NCBI GenBank assembly: GCA_016180645.1
Contig: JACPAV010000033.1
Coordinates: 31,843 to 95,842, forward strand
DNA length: 64,000 nucleotides
Source: Nitrospirota bacterium
GTDB lineage: Bacteria > JACPQY01
Direction: 5' to 3'
Shown: positions 42,907 through 50,724 of the stretch, piece by piece
How the letters are laid out: each line of letters begins with the position of its first letter
How positions within the stretch are numbered: position 1 is the stretch's first letter
Notes under the pieces: generated by a model
The model's database searches: none
What the model saw: only the letters and a program-made list of their open reading frames with translations
What the model was told of the DNA's origin: nothing
Program-made: the position numbers and the translations under genes

Positions 42907-42970
42907 CTTCGACGGCGCTCAGCACGAGCGGAAAAAAGCCGTTCGCCCTTGGCCTGTCGAAGGGTGAACG
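42907..42970. repeat. Dispersed palindromic element between surface genes
   Basis: CTTCGAC (42907-42913) pairs with GTCGAAG (42956-42962), and GTTCGCCCTT pairs with AAGGGTGAAC with one mismatch. It fills most of the 105-bp gap between giant lipoprotein A and propeller 1. Confidence 0.6.
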
Positions 42971-42990
42971 CGGCGTTGGCCCTCCAAAGC

Positions 42991-45900
42991 CTACCAACCA
43001 AGTTTCCTCCGAGAGAGCCAGAGGAGGGGTGCGATCAGGAGAAGGACGGCAGAGCCCATGGGCGCTGATGATCCGAAGGGGATGGACGCGCAGGCGCCTC
43101 CGCCCCCTGGCGCGTCTTCCTGCACGCGGAACGGGTGGGAGATTTCGCTGACGTTTTCCGCGTCGTCCTTGGCGCGCAGCTTCAGCTCATGGTCGCCGAG
43201 GGCGAGATCACGGAACTTGAGATCGCGCCGATCGGAGAACTCGCTCCAGGCATTCCGATCCAGACTGTAGGAGACCAGAATCTTCTCTTCCGGCGTCTGG
43301 ACATCGTTGACGGATACGGTGAACTTGGGACTTTCCCGCACGATCGTATTCTGGGTGCCCAGGAGGCGGATGTCCGGTCCCGCGGAGTCGACGCGGAAGT
43401 AGAGTGTGGCGGGCGAGGCATCGACGATGTTGTCCGCCGAGCGCGACTTGATTTCCAGGCGGTGGAGACCTTCGTACAGGCCGGGGAGCATGGCGTAGCG
43501 GTCGCCCGTGTAGATGTGCCACGGGCCGAAATCGAGCTTCCACGAGAAATCCTTGGCGCCGTTCTCACCCGCGAAATCGAGGACGGAGTCGAACGTGGTG
43601 ATTCCCGCTTTCTTGGTTTCCAAGGCGTTCAGGACCAGCCGATCGCCGAAACGCCCGTCGGTGAGTTGGACGAAGGTGTCCGGCTCGAGGGCCGCGTAGT
43701 CGGGAATCGGTTGTTGGCGCGCTGGAGCGGCGCTGGGGCAGGTCGGATTCGGGAGTGTGGCGCAGACGGTGTCGCCGGAGGGCGGCTTCGCGCAGTACTT
43801 GGCGCGAACCGTGCTGCACGTGCCGGCCTGCGGGCAGAGGCTGCAGAGCTGGGCGAGAATCGGCTTGCACATGCCGTCCATGGCCTTCGCGGGATCGGCT
43901 TCGCAGAGAAAGCCCGTCACGAGATTCCAGAGGTCCTTCGGTCCGATGATGTCCGGGTCCGTGTCGGCGTCGTTCTCGCTGTCCAGCAGGTTGAGGCCGA
44001 TGCCGAGGTAGTCGCCTTTGTCCTGGTCGTCCGCCACGGTGTTGCCCCGATCGTCCGTGATGGGGAAGGGATCTTTATCATCGCCCATCGGATCGATGAT
44101 GAGGTCGAACATCGGGAGCGTCATGCCCAGGAGTTCGTTGGGGTTCACTTCGATCTCTCCCACGAGACCCGCCACGACGCCGATGAGGAGGCCGAAGAGA
44201 TCGGAGACAAACTGGTGGGGCGGTTTTTTGGCTTTGTCGAACACTTCCGTGTTGAAGGTGAACGCCTTGATGTCCGGGGCGTTCTCGATGCCGATGCCGA
44301 GGACCATCGTCCAGCTCGGGTTTCCCTGACTGTCCTTGATGGGTTGCCCCTGATCGTTCTTCACTTTGCGGGTTACGTCGATGCCGACGCCGAGATCCAT
44401 TCCGAGGTCGACTTCGGCGGCCGTCTGGTAATTCTTGGCGCGGTCCACGTCTACTTGGATTCCGAATCCCAGATGGGGGATGCGGGCGAGGATGTCCGAT
44501 TGGATTTCTTTCCCGTTGGCGCTGAGGATCTTGCCGCCGATCAACAGCGTCGGAGTGTCTTCAAGCTGAACGTAGCGGCCGTCTTTCGGATCGACGAGTT
44601 TTGGAGCGATGCTGAACTTCACTTCGGCGTTGGGGAAGGCCTTGGACAGGTCGCCCCAGAGGAACCCGATCTTGTCCGTGTTGAAGAAGTCCGCCGGGTT
44701 GATGCCCCCCAGGCTGCTGGAGTCGCTGCCGAGGGATCCCATCAGGGTCGAAACGAGAGCCGCATCGATCCCGATGCAGGCCACGCCGGAGGTGAGCGCG
44801 TTGTACATGACGGCGCTGAGGACGTCTTGGTGGAGACCGATGCCGAGCATCTGGTTGGAGAAGATGAGCGGTGTGATCTCGGTGATGATGGGAGCGGCGG
44901 AGGGCGGCCGCAGGACGCAGTTGAACTCCTTCGGATAGTCGAGCCCGATGCCCAGACCGCCCTTGAGCTCGACGCCGCCCTTCTCGGTTTTGGGATCGCA
45001 GAATCCGGAGTTCTTCCCGTTGCAATCCGCGAGGAAATCGAAGTTGAAGCCGAGGTTGAGCGTGATGCACCCTTTGGTGAGAGGGTGTTCGATGCCGCCG
45101 GAGGCCGAGCAGGTGGAGGCGGTGGACGTGGTGGACGAGCTGCCGCCGAGGCCGGGAATGAGGCTGCTGCCGCTGCCGCCCGTGAGGCCGGCCAGGAGGC
45201 TGGAGGCATCCATGATCGGCGTGGGCCCGAAGTACTTGGCCACGGCCTTGTCGAACTCGTTGGTGAGTTCCAGCTTGAGGTTCAGCTCGAGGAAGGGCAG
45301 GAGGCTGGCGAACTTCTTCGAGAGGGCATCGGGGTTGCTCGGAAGCTCCAGTTTAATGTTGAAGCCGGTCCCCATTTTCACGTACGGGAGTTCCAAGGCG
45401 AGGCTGGTGCCGGGGTTGAGCGGCCGGAGCGGTTCGCCGTTTGCGTCGGCGGATACGGGATCTCCGCCGAGGGGACGGAGGGCAAGCGAGAGAGTGAGAT
45501 TGGGGATGTTGCCCTTGGCGTTAACCGTGACGAATTTGGCCGGATCGGCGACGTATTGGCTTGGATCGGTCGGATCGGGTTTGGGGCCTCCGCCTTCCTG
45601 GACGGCGCAATCCGCCTCACCGGTGCGCGTGGGGGCGCGGAACTTGAAGTCGGCCGACATGGGGGCGAGGTCCACCACCACGGCGAGGGCCTTCTTGTCC
45701 ATGTCCGGCTTGAAGCCGAGTTCGCGCACGGTGTAGTCGAGGGACTTGCCGTCGTTGTCGAGATCTTCGATGTAGAGCGCAAGGCACATGTCCGGGATGA
45801 AGGGATCGAGGCCGAATTTGAATTCGAAGAGCGCATCCCCGCTGCCGCCGAGAAGATCCGTCACCAGGCCGGCGAGGATGTTCTTGGTCATGTTCAGTTC

Positions 45901-46209
45901 GGCGTCCTTGTTGGCGGGGTTGGAGTAGTTGCAGCGGTCTTCCTTGCCGAGGAGGCAGTTCAGGGTTCGGTTGAGGTAATCGAGGAGGGTGTTGTCGATG
46001 CGCAGGTCGAAGGAGTTGCAGAGGTCGCACTTGCCGTCCGCGTCCACGTCGAAGGAGGGGATTTTGACGGTGAGCGGTTTGGCCGGCGCGGTGCTTGAGC
46101 TTGAACTCGATCCGAGGCAGGAGCTGTTGCAACTGCTCCCTCCGGACGAACACGCGAAAACGGCGAGAAATGCGGCGAGAAGAACGCCTAGTCTGAACTT
46201 GTGTCTCAT
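42991..46209 (-). CDS. Giant lipoprotein with C-terminal sorting tag (A)
   Basis: 1072 residues from ATG 46209 (GGAGGG, six bases upstream). The lipobox AVFAC gives Cys20, followed by a Ser/Cys-rich stretch. No known family. Asp-rich segments (FDVDADGKCDLCNSFDLRID, DNDGKSLDYTVREL) suggest Ca2+ binding. The C-terminal part (WKLDFGPWHIYTGD, then YEGLHRLEIKSRSADNIVDA) is homologous to giant lipoprotein B and is followed by an Ig-like segment (SYSLDRNAWSEFSDRRDL). The end is a tag: Cys in GGACASIP, hydrophobic SAVLLLIAPLLWL, then SRRKLGW. It heads the four-gene surface operon behind a recognisable promoter. Confidence 0.75.
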   Translation of the reverse strand: MRHKFRLGVLLAAFLAVFACSSGGSSCNSSCLGSSSSSSTAPAKPLTVKIPSFDVDADGKCDLCNSFDLRIDNTLLDYLNRTLNCLLGKEDRCNYSNPANKDAELNMTKNILAGLVTDLLGGSGDALFEFKFGLDPFIPDMCLALYIEDLDNDGKSLDYTVRELGFKPDMDKKALAVVVDLAPMSADFKFRAPTRTGEADCAVQEGGGPKPDPTDPSQYVADPAKFVTVNAKGNIPNLTLSLALRPLGGDPVSADANGEPLRPLNPGTSLALELPYVKMGTGFNIKLELPSNPDALSKKFASLLPFLELNLKLELTNEFDKAVAKYFGPTPIMDASSLLAGLTGGSGSSLIPGLGGSSSTTSTASTCSASGGIEHPLTKGCITLNLGFNFDFLADCNGKNSGFCDPKTEKGGVELKGGLGIGLDYPKEFNCVLRPPSAAPIITEITPLIFSNQMLGIGLHQDVLSAVMYNALTSGVACIGIDAALVSTLMGSLGSDSSSLGGINPADFFNTDKIGFLWGDLSKAFPNAEVKFSIAPKLVDPKDGRYVQLEDTPTLLIGGKILSANGKEIQSDILARIPHLGFGIQVDVDRAKNYQTAAEVDLGMDLGVGIDVTRKVKNDQGQPIKDSQGNPSWTMVLGIGIENAPDIKAFTFNTEVFDKAKKPPHQFVSDLFGLLIGVVAGLVGEIEVNPNELLGMTLPMFDLIIDPMGDDKDPFPITDDRGNTVADDQDKGDYLGIGLNLLDSENDADTDPDIIGPKDLWNLVTGFLCEADPAKAMDGMCKPILAQLCSLCPQAGTCSTVRAKYCAKPPSGDTVCATLPNPTCPSAAPARQQPIPDYAALEPDTFVQLTDGRFGDRLVLNALETKKAGITTFDSVLDFAGENGAKDFSWKLDFGPWHIYTGDRYAMLPGLYEGLHRLEIKSRSADNIVDASPATLYFRVDSAGPDIRLLGTQNTIVRESPKFTVSVNDVQTPEEKILVSYSLDRNAWSEFSDRRDLKFRDLALGDHELKLRAKDDAENVSEISHPFRVQEDAPGGGGACASIPFGSSAPMGSAVLLLIAPLLWLSRRKLGW

Positions 46210-46213
46210 TGAT

Positions 46214-46219
46214 CCCTCC
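46214..46219 (-). promoter_or_regulatory. Ribosome-binding site fixing the start of giant lipoprotein A
   Basis: GGAGGG precedes ATG 46209 with four bases between; it argues against the longer frame beginning at 46257, which would also overlap the promoter. Confidence 0.7.
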
Positions 46220-46228
46220 ATCTGGGCA

Positions 46229-46257
46229 AACGTATCAGTATCATGATTACCTGTCAA
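46229..46257 (-). promoter_or_regulatory. Likely sigma-70 promoter of the surface-protein operon
   Basis: On the minus strand TTGACA (46252-46257) is followed after exactly 17 bp by TACGTT (46229-46234), 19 bases before the ATG at 46209. The -35 is perfect and the -10 is weak (T, A and final T conserved). Confidence 0.5.
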
Positions 46258-46428
46258 CCGATATTAACCCTGCAAGGTGATGGCCAAAGCCTTGGGAAAC
46301 AGGTTGCAATCCATTGAAATCAATAGATTGTTCAAGTATCGATGCGGGCTGTCGGAAATTGGGGACAAAAGGGACCGGCATCGGGTAATTAGTTCTTTTC
46401 CCAACGTGTCGTCGCGTTGGGATTGAAT

Positions 46429-46463
46429 AGCTGTCAGCGGTCAGCTTTCAGCGGTCAGCTTCC
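46429..46463. repeat. Heptanucleotide array H5 (AGCNNTC family)
   Basis: Units AGCTGTC, AGCGGTC, AGCTTTC, AGCGGTC and AGCTTCC. Same family as H1 at 22976 and inverted relative to H6. Confidence 0.85.
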
Positions 46464-46533
46464 GGAAGGATTGGTCACTGGGTACGGACAGGACGTTTAG
46501 GAATGGGCCTTGATTCTGATGCGTTTCTGGTGA

Positions 46534-46568
46534 GCTGACAGCTGAATGCTGATCGCTCAGTGCTGGAA
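46534..46568. repeat. Heptanucleotide array H6 (inverted AGCNNTC family)
   Basis: Units GCTGACA, GCTGAAT, GCTGATC, GCTCAGT and GCTGGAA. Its complement reads AGCATTC, AGCTGTC and so on, so H5 and H6 face each other across 70 bases just before the end of the zinc-ribbon gene. Confidence 0.8.
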
Positions 46569-46570
46569 GC

Positions 46571-47074
46571 CTATTTTGGGGACATCTGCTCACGGACTTC
46601 TTGGAGGAGGTCCTCGGTGATCAGGGTGACTCCTCGCTGCCGGGCGACTCGTTCGATTTCCTGCTGGACCATAGGGCGTATGAAGAGAGGGATTCTCTCA
46701 AGGCGGAGTTCGGCATCGGTAGTCCACGCGAGGGAAGGGCGAGGCTCCACCGAGGGCTTTTTTGCCTCGTCGGCTGCAAGCATTTGCGGAAAAGGACACC
46801 CTGCGCCTGTGCTCGGTGCGACGTTCGACGTTCGACGTTCGACACTCGTTTCGAGGGACTGGCGGGTCATTTCGAGAGGCTGGGCCGGGGCGTCGCGCCC
46901 CCCAACCTTGACACCCAGTGCGTTTACCATCTGGGTTTCACCGGGATTCGTCACCATGGAGAATCGGTGGCCGCACTGGGGGCAGGAGAATGTTATACCG
47001 AGCGATCCATCGGAGATCTTCTCCTGCTCCGCATAGGTCATGAACGTTTCACAGGATCGACAAACGAATTTCAC
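46571..47074 (-). CDS. Zinc-ribbon protein with C-terminal PCP-reductase-like domain
   Basis: 167 residues. An N-terminal MJ0042-type zinc ribbon (CRSC, then CPQCGHRF) precedes a ~60-residue linker and a C-terminal helical domain (RLERIPLFIRPMVQQEIERV, then ITEDLLQEV) that matches the small domain found at the end of light-independent protochlorophyllide reductase and in many non-photosynthetic bacteria. Function in the latter is unknown. The linker (SLETSVERRTSNV) is encoded by a 7-nt array, so the gene carries a repeat insertion that kept the frame. Confidence 0.7.
   Translation of the reverse strand: MKFVCRSCETFMTYAEQEKISDGSLGITFSCPQCGHRFSMVTNPGETQMVNALGVKVGGRDAPAQPLEMTRQSLETSVERRTSNVAPSTGAGCPFPQMLAADEAKKPSVEPRPSLAWTTDAELRLERIPLFIRPMVQQEIERVARQRGVTLITEDLLQEVREQMSPK
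46821..46848. repeat. Heptanucleotide array H7
   Basis: Units ACGTTCG three times, then ACACTCG. It is inside the linker coding sequence of the zinc-ribbon gene. Confidence 0.85.
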
Positions 47075-47096
47075 GGCGGTCCTCCCTTCGTCAGCC

Positions 47097-47261
47097 TTAG
47101 TGCGTCTAACAGAATGCGTAGGGGAGTGTCTTCAGACCCTCCCAACAAGAGGGAGCAACCAAGAGGGAGCACCTGTAGGTGCTCCCCTACGAGGAGGCAA
47201 GGACAAGAGGGAGCATCTGAAGATGCTCCCCTACGAATCGGCAATCTGTTAGCGGCTCTTA
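47097..47261. repeat. Three-hairpin repeat element, copy 5 (full length)
   Basis: Hairpins A, B and C between TTAGTGCGTCTAACAGAATG and ATCTGTTAGCGGCTCTTA. Hairpin A has one unpaired change; hairpin B differs only in its loop. The last three bases form the TAA stop of the Mrp gene. Confidence 0.92.
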
Positions 47262-48200
47262 TGATGCTTGGGACCCTTCCAGAAGTCCCGCAAGTTTGGC
47301 GGCGATCTCACTGAACGGCGCGGGAATCTTCCCATGCTCCGGCCCGGCGCCCACGGCCGGATCGAAGGGGACGGCGGCGAGAAGGGGGATTCCCAGCTCA
47401 CCGGCGATGTTTTCCAGGCGCTCTGCGCTCAGGTTCCCGCCCTCGAAGATATTCTCGACGTGGCCGCAGTGGGAGCAGGTTTTTCCCGCCATGTTGACTA
47501 CTAGTCCAAGCGGCCGGATGCCGGAATCCCGCGCGTAGGCCACGGATCGGCGCACCACGTCCAATGCGATCGCGGAGGGGGTGGTCACCATGACCGCGCC
47601 GTCCAGATCCGGAATGAAACTCATGAGGGCGGGCGGCTTGTCCGCGGCGGCGCCCGGGGGCAGATCGGCCAGCCACCAATCCAGTTCGCCCCATAGGATG
47701 TCCGCCAGCAGTTCCCGGAGGACCGTGTATTCCAGGGTGCCGAGCCAGACGGGACTCAGCTCCATGGGTCCGTTCCACCGGGTAGGCGAGCCATGCTTCA
47801 GGAGAAAATCGAGCGAGGCGATTTTCATGCCCAGAGGTCCCTCGATCGGTGTCGCGCCATCGGCCCGAAAGGCTAGGGACCGGCCATTCAAGCCGAGCAG
47901 CTTGGGGAGGCACGGGCCGTTGAAATCGACGTCCAGCACTCCTACCCGATTTCCCAGGGCGGCCAGGGCCGTGGCGAGGTGCGCGGTGACGGTGCTCTTC
48001 CCGACGCCGCCTTTGCCGCTCATGACGAGGATTTTTCGTTTGATTCCGGCCATTCGAGCATGCACCGCGGAGGTCTGTTCGTGAATTTGGGAGGCGATTT
48101 TCGCATCGTCCGCAAATCTAATATTTTTGAGAATGGTTTTCAGGTCGCCGCTCACGAGGGGGATGCTAGAAGATTCCCCCTTGCGGGTCAATGGATCCAT
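47259..48200 (-). CDS. Mrp/NBP35-type P-loop ATPase
   Basis: 313 residues from ATG 48200. The deviant Walker A GKGGVGKST, VLDVDFNGP and LPPGAAADKP (usual Mrp: LPPGTGD) mark the SIMIBI-class ApbC/Mrp family, which carries Fe-S clusters to target proteins. CSHCGH supplies the bridging Cys pair. The frame can be read upstream to 48425, but that part lacks similarity and overlaps the divergent gene. Its stop is supplied by repeat copy 5. A link to the NuoB N2 cluster or the fused oxidoreductase is possible but not shown. Confidence 0.83.
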   Translation of the reverse strand: MDPLTRKGESSSIPLVSGDLKTILKNIRFADDAKIASQIHEQTSAVHARMAGIKRKILVMSGKGGVGKSTVTAHLATALAALGNRVGVLDVDFNGPCLPKLLGLNGRSLAFRADGATPIEGPLGMKIASLDFLLKHGSPTRWNGPMELSPVWLGTLEYTVLRELLADILWGELDWWLADLPPGAAADKPPALMSFIPDLDGAVMVTTPSAIALDVVRRSVAYARDSGIRPLGLVVNMAGKTCSHCGHVENIFEGGNLSAERLENIAGELGIPLLAAVPFDPAVGAGPEHGKIPAPFSEIAAKLAGLLEGSQAS

Positions 48201-48279
48201 CCCACGGCCTGGGAGGGCCGTTTGACATCGGAAGGGTGAGCGGGGAAGATGCCTGGAACGGTCGCGAAACGAATCCAAG

Positions 48280-48702
48280 ATGAGAGCCATCTGTTTATTG
48301 ATTGTCGCGGGCGTGCTCGCGGCTGCGGGCGCGCAGGACCCTTTGAAGGTGTCCTTGGAAAAGCTTGTGCGCTCGCCGGAAGAGTTCGTGTCGATCCCTC
48401 TGGTCGAGGTGGAGGGCGTTCTCAAGAACGCGGGCCAATCCTATTTCAAGGGGGCGCGTTTTGAGATACGCGATGGAGGGTCGGCCCTCGAAGTGGCGCC
48501 GTGGCTTCCCCTCGAAGTGGCGCCGCCGAGGCCGGGTTCGGATACTCCAAGACGAACGGTGATGTCGGACTTCCTCAGCAAGAGGGTGCGTCTCCAGGGC
48601 CGGATTGTGCCGGCGGGCTCGGAAGGGGCGAAGGACAAGAAGGAAACGCATCGATTTTCAGTCGAGCGCGCCGAAGTGATTTCCCCGGAGAGGCTGAAGT
48701 GA
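48280..48702 (+). CDS. Small exported protein of unknown function
   Basis: 140 residues with a signal peptide (MRAICLLIVAGVLAAAGAQD). The mature part (VSIPLVEVEGVLKNAG, FEIRDGGSALEVAPW, RVRLQGRIVP) has the alternation of an OB-fold-like beta-barrel. No family is assigned. Its TGA overlaps the GTG of the M6 protease gene (GTGA), so the two are translationally coupled and may work together, for example as an inhibitor or chaperone of the protease (inference). Confidence 0.65.
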   Translation: MRAICLLIVAGVLAAAGAQDPLKVSLEKLVRSPEEFVSIPLVEVEGVLKNAGQSYFKGARFEIRDGGSALEVAPWLPLEVAPPRPGSDTPRRTVMSDFLSKRVRLQGRIVPAGSEGAKDKKETHRFSVERAEVISPERLK

Positions 48703-50573
48703 TCTTGAACCCGCGAACGCCGATTGCCGCGCTTCTCATCGGGTGTTTGGGTTGTGGGGGTGGGGACGAATCGCAAACCCGCCAGTACGCCGCTCCCTCG
48801 GACCCCGCCTCATGCCCGTCCGTGGCCGCCGAGAAGAAAGTTCTCGCTCGATCCCGTCTTGCCCCCTATCCCCGGCCGATTTCGTGCGCCTTCCGGCCGC
48901 GTCCGTCCCTGCTCGATCCCCTTACGGGTCGATTCTTGCACACGGGCCGAGCGGTGCCCCAGCTCGGAATGCCGAATGTGAGCCGGCGCGATTTCACGCT
49001 CCCGGAACGCCCCGAGCCCCGACAAATCGTGACACCCCGCCCGGCGATTCGGGACGTGCGCCCCCCCGGCGAGATTCGCGTTCTGATTCTCTTGGTGGAT
49101 TTCAACGACAACCCCCACGATTCGGGCATCCCCGTGTCGAAAATCGAGGACACCTTCGTCGGCTCGATCTCCACCGGTAGCATGCGGGAATACTATGAGG
49201 AAGTTTCCTACGGGAAACTGAAACTTTCCGGTCAGGCTTTCGGCTGGCGCTTCATCACCACGTCATCATCGAGCAAGTGCGGGAGCACGCCGATCTATTC
49301 CTGTTACGTGAACGAATCCTGCGGCGAGGGATCGGGATTGTGTCCCTCCGAGCCGAACTCCCTAACCCTTGCCCGGGACGCCGTGAAGGAGTTCGATTCG
49401 ACCGTGAACTTTTCACAGTTCGACGGGAACGGGGACGGGTTTGTGGATGCGCTCATGGTGGTCCATCCGGGGCTGGGGGGCGAGGAGTCGAGCCTCAAGC
49501 GCGACCTGTGGTCCTCCATGACCATGCTCTCGAACTCCCCGGTGGTGGACGGGGTGCGCGTGCGGGATTTCATCGTTGTTCCCGAGCGGAGCTGCACCGG
49601 GCCGGCGCGCGATCCGTGCTCCCAAAAAGGATCGGTGAACATCGGTGTCATCGCGCACGAGTTCGGTCACATCCTCCAATTGCCGGATCTGTACGACACG
49701 GGTCGCGGCTCCAGCGACGGCGTCGGCATTTACAGCATCATGGGCACCGGCGCGTACGGTCCCGACAATGAATCCCCCTTCAAACCGACACATTTCCTGG
49801 CCTGGGAGAAGGCGCTCCTCGGATGGCTCACACCGCGCACCTTGGCGAAGGATGATTGCGATGCCCGGCTCATGCCCGTTGAAACCAACGAGGACGCGAT
49901 CCGGATCGATGCGAATGGGCCGGATGATTCCCAATATTTCCTTCTTGAAAACCGGCAGCCGGTGGGATTTGACAGTCGAATGTCAGGGAAAGGGCTGCTG
50001 ATCACCCACATCGATGAAAAGGTTTGCGAGGCGGGATTTGACGACAACACGGTGAACGCCGATCCGAAACACAAGTGCGTGGACGTGGAAGAGGCCCACG
50101 GGGGGACCCAGCAGTTGGACGCGGACGAACGGGAGCACAATCAGGGGACCGCGGAGGATTTCTTTCCGGGTCCGAAGGGCACGAAGACGGAGTTTAAGCG
50201 CGACAGTGACCCTTCCTCGGCGCCGTACATCGACGGGCTCCGGAAGGATTCCGGGGCGAATGTGGCTTTGACGAACATTCGGCTGGACGGATCCGATGTC
50301 CGCCTCTGCGCTTCGGGCGCGGCCGCCGGTTGCCCCGCCGCGTCCGAAACGGACATCTCCACCGCGCCCGAGACCGCCATCGGAAAAGGGACGGAGTCGA
50401 CGAACAGCACGGGGGCTGGATCGGGCGCCTCCACGCCGGTGTCCAAGCCGGCGTCGGAGCCGGCGTGGGGGTGTACGGCATATTCGTTTTCCTCGTCCGG
50501 CACAGGCGGGCTATTCGACCTTCTCGCCCCGCTCGCGGCGTGGCTCTTCCTGCGTCGCCGCCGTTCCGGTTGA
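48699..50573 (+). CDS. M6-family metalloprotease lipoprotein with C-terminal sorting tag
   Basis: 624 residues from GTG 48699 (GGAGAGG five bases upstream). A short signal ends at a lipobox (LLIGC, Cys16). The M6 (immune inhibitor A-like) catalytic site is HEFGHILQLPDLYD with His320 as first ligand, Glu321 as catalytic base and the distal Asp. Upstream, VLILLVDFNDNPHD is the conserved lead strand. After ~575 residues come a Thr/Ser/Pro linker and a tag: Cys in AWGCTAYS, hydrophobic LFDLLAPLAAWLF, then LRRRRSG. It is a surface or secreted protease; dual N- and C-terminal signals match giant lipoproteins A and B. The stop lies in an inverted repeat. Confidence 0.85.
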   Translation: MILNPRTPIAALLIGCLGCGGGDESQTRQYAAPSDPASCPSVAAEKKVLARSRLAPYPRPISCAFRPRPSLLDPLTGRFLHTGRAVPQLGMPNVSRRDFTLPERPEPRQIVTPRPAIRDVRPPGEIRVLILLVDFNDNPHDSGIPVSKIEDTFVGSISTGSMREYYEEVSYGKLKLSGQAFGWRFITTSSSSKCGSTPIYSCYVNESCGEGSGLCPSEPNSLTLARDAVKEFDSTVNFSQFDGNGDGFVDALMVVHPGLGGEESSLKRDLWSSMTMLSNSPVVDGVRVRDFIVVPERSCTGPARDPCSQKGSVNIGVIAHEFGHILQLPDLYDTGRGSSDGVGIYSIMGTGAYGPDNESPFKPTHFLAWEKALLGWLTPRTLAKDDCDARLMPVETNEDAIRIDANGPDDSQYFLLENRQPVGFDSRMSGKGLLITHIDEKVCEAGFDDNTVNADPKHKCVDVEEAHGGTQQLDADEREHNQGTAEDFFPGPKGTKTEFKRDSDPSSAPYIDGLRKDSGANVALTNIRLDGSDVRLCASGAAAGCPAASETDISTAPETAIGKGTESTNSTGAGSGASTPVSKPASEPAWGCTAYSFSSSGTGGLFDLLAPLAAWLFLRRRRSG

Positions 50574-50688
50574 CCCCGCACCTATCCCGGCAAATACTTT
50601 TCCCCGGTTGGATCGAGGTGACACCCCGATGCTTTCAGATCGCCAGACCCGAACCCGCTGCCGCCGAGCGAGAGGATAGGTGCGGGGT
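50573..50688. repeat. Inverted repeat downstream of the M6 gene
   Basis: ACCCCGCACCTATCC (50573-50587) and GGATAGGTGCGGGGT (50674-50688) are perfect 15-bp arms around ~86 bases. The left arm begins at the last base of the protease stop codon. No gene is inside. Confidence 0.8.
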
Positions 50689-50724
50689 TGACTCTTCCCC
50701 CTTGCCCGTGATACTCGCACGCGC

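Larger units (their letters stand above)
46258..46570. other. Intergenic stretch with inverted heptanucleotide arrays
   Basis: No gene seen. Arrays H5 and H6 occupy the right half; the left half is of mixed composition without a recognisable site beyond the promoter of the surface operon. Confidence 0.5.

Noticed and set aside
43135..46098. 987-codon open frame on the plus strand opposite giant lipoprotein A
   Set aside because: Val/Glu/Arg/Gly-rich shadow composition with no domains, signal or ribosome-binding site; the minus strand has a lipobox, homologue B and a sorting tag.
47097..47261. CRISPR-like spaced palindromes
   Set aside because: The hairpins are part of a fixed three-module element with terminal inverted repeats; there are no equal-length unique spacers and no cas genes.
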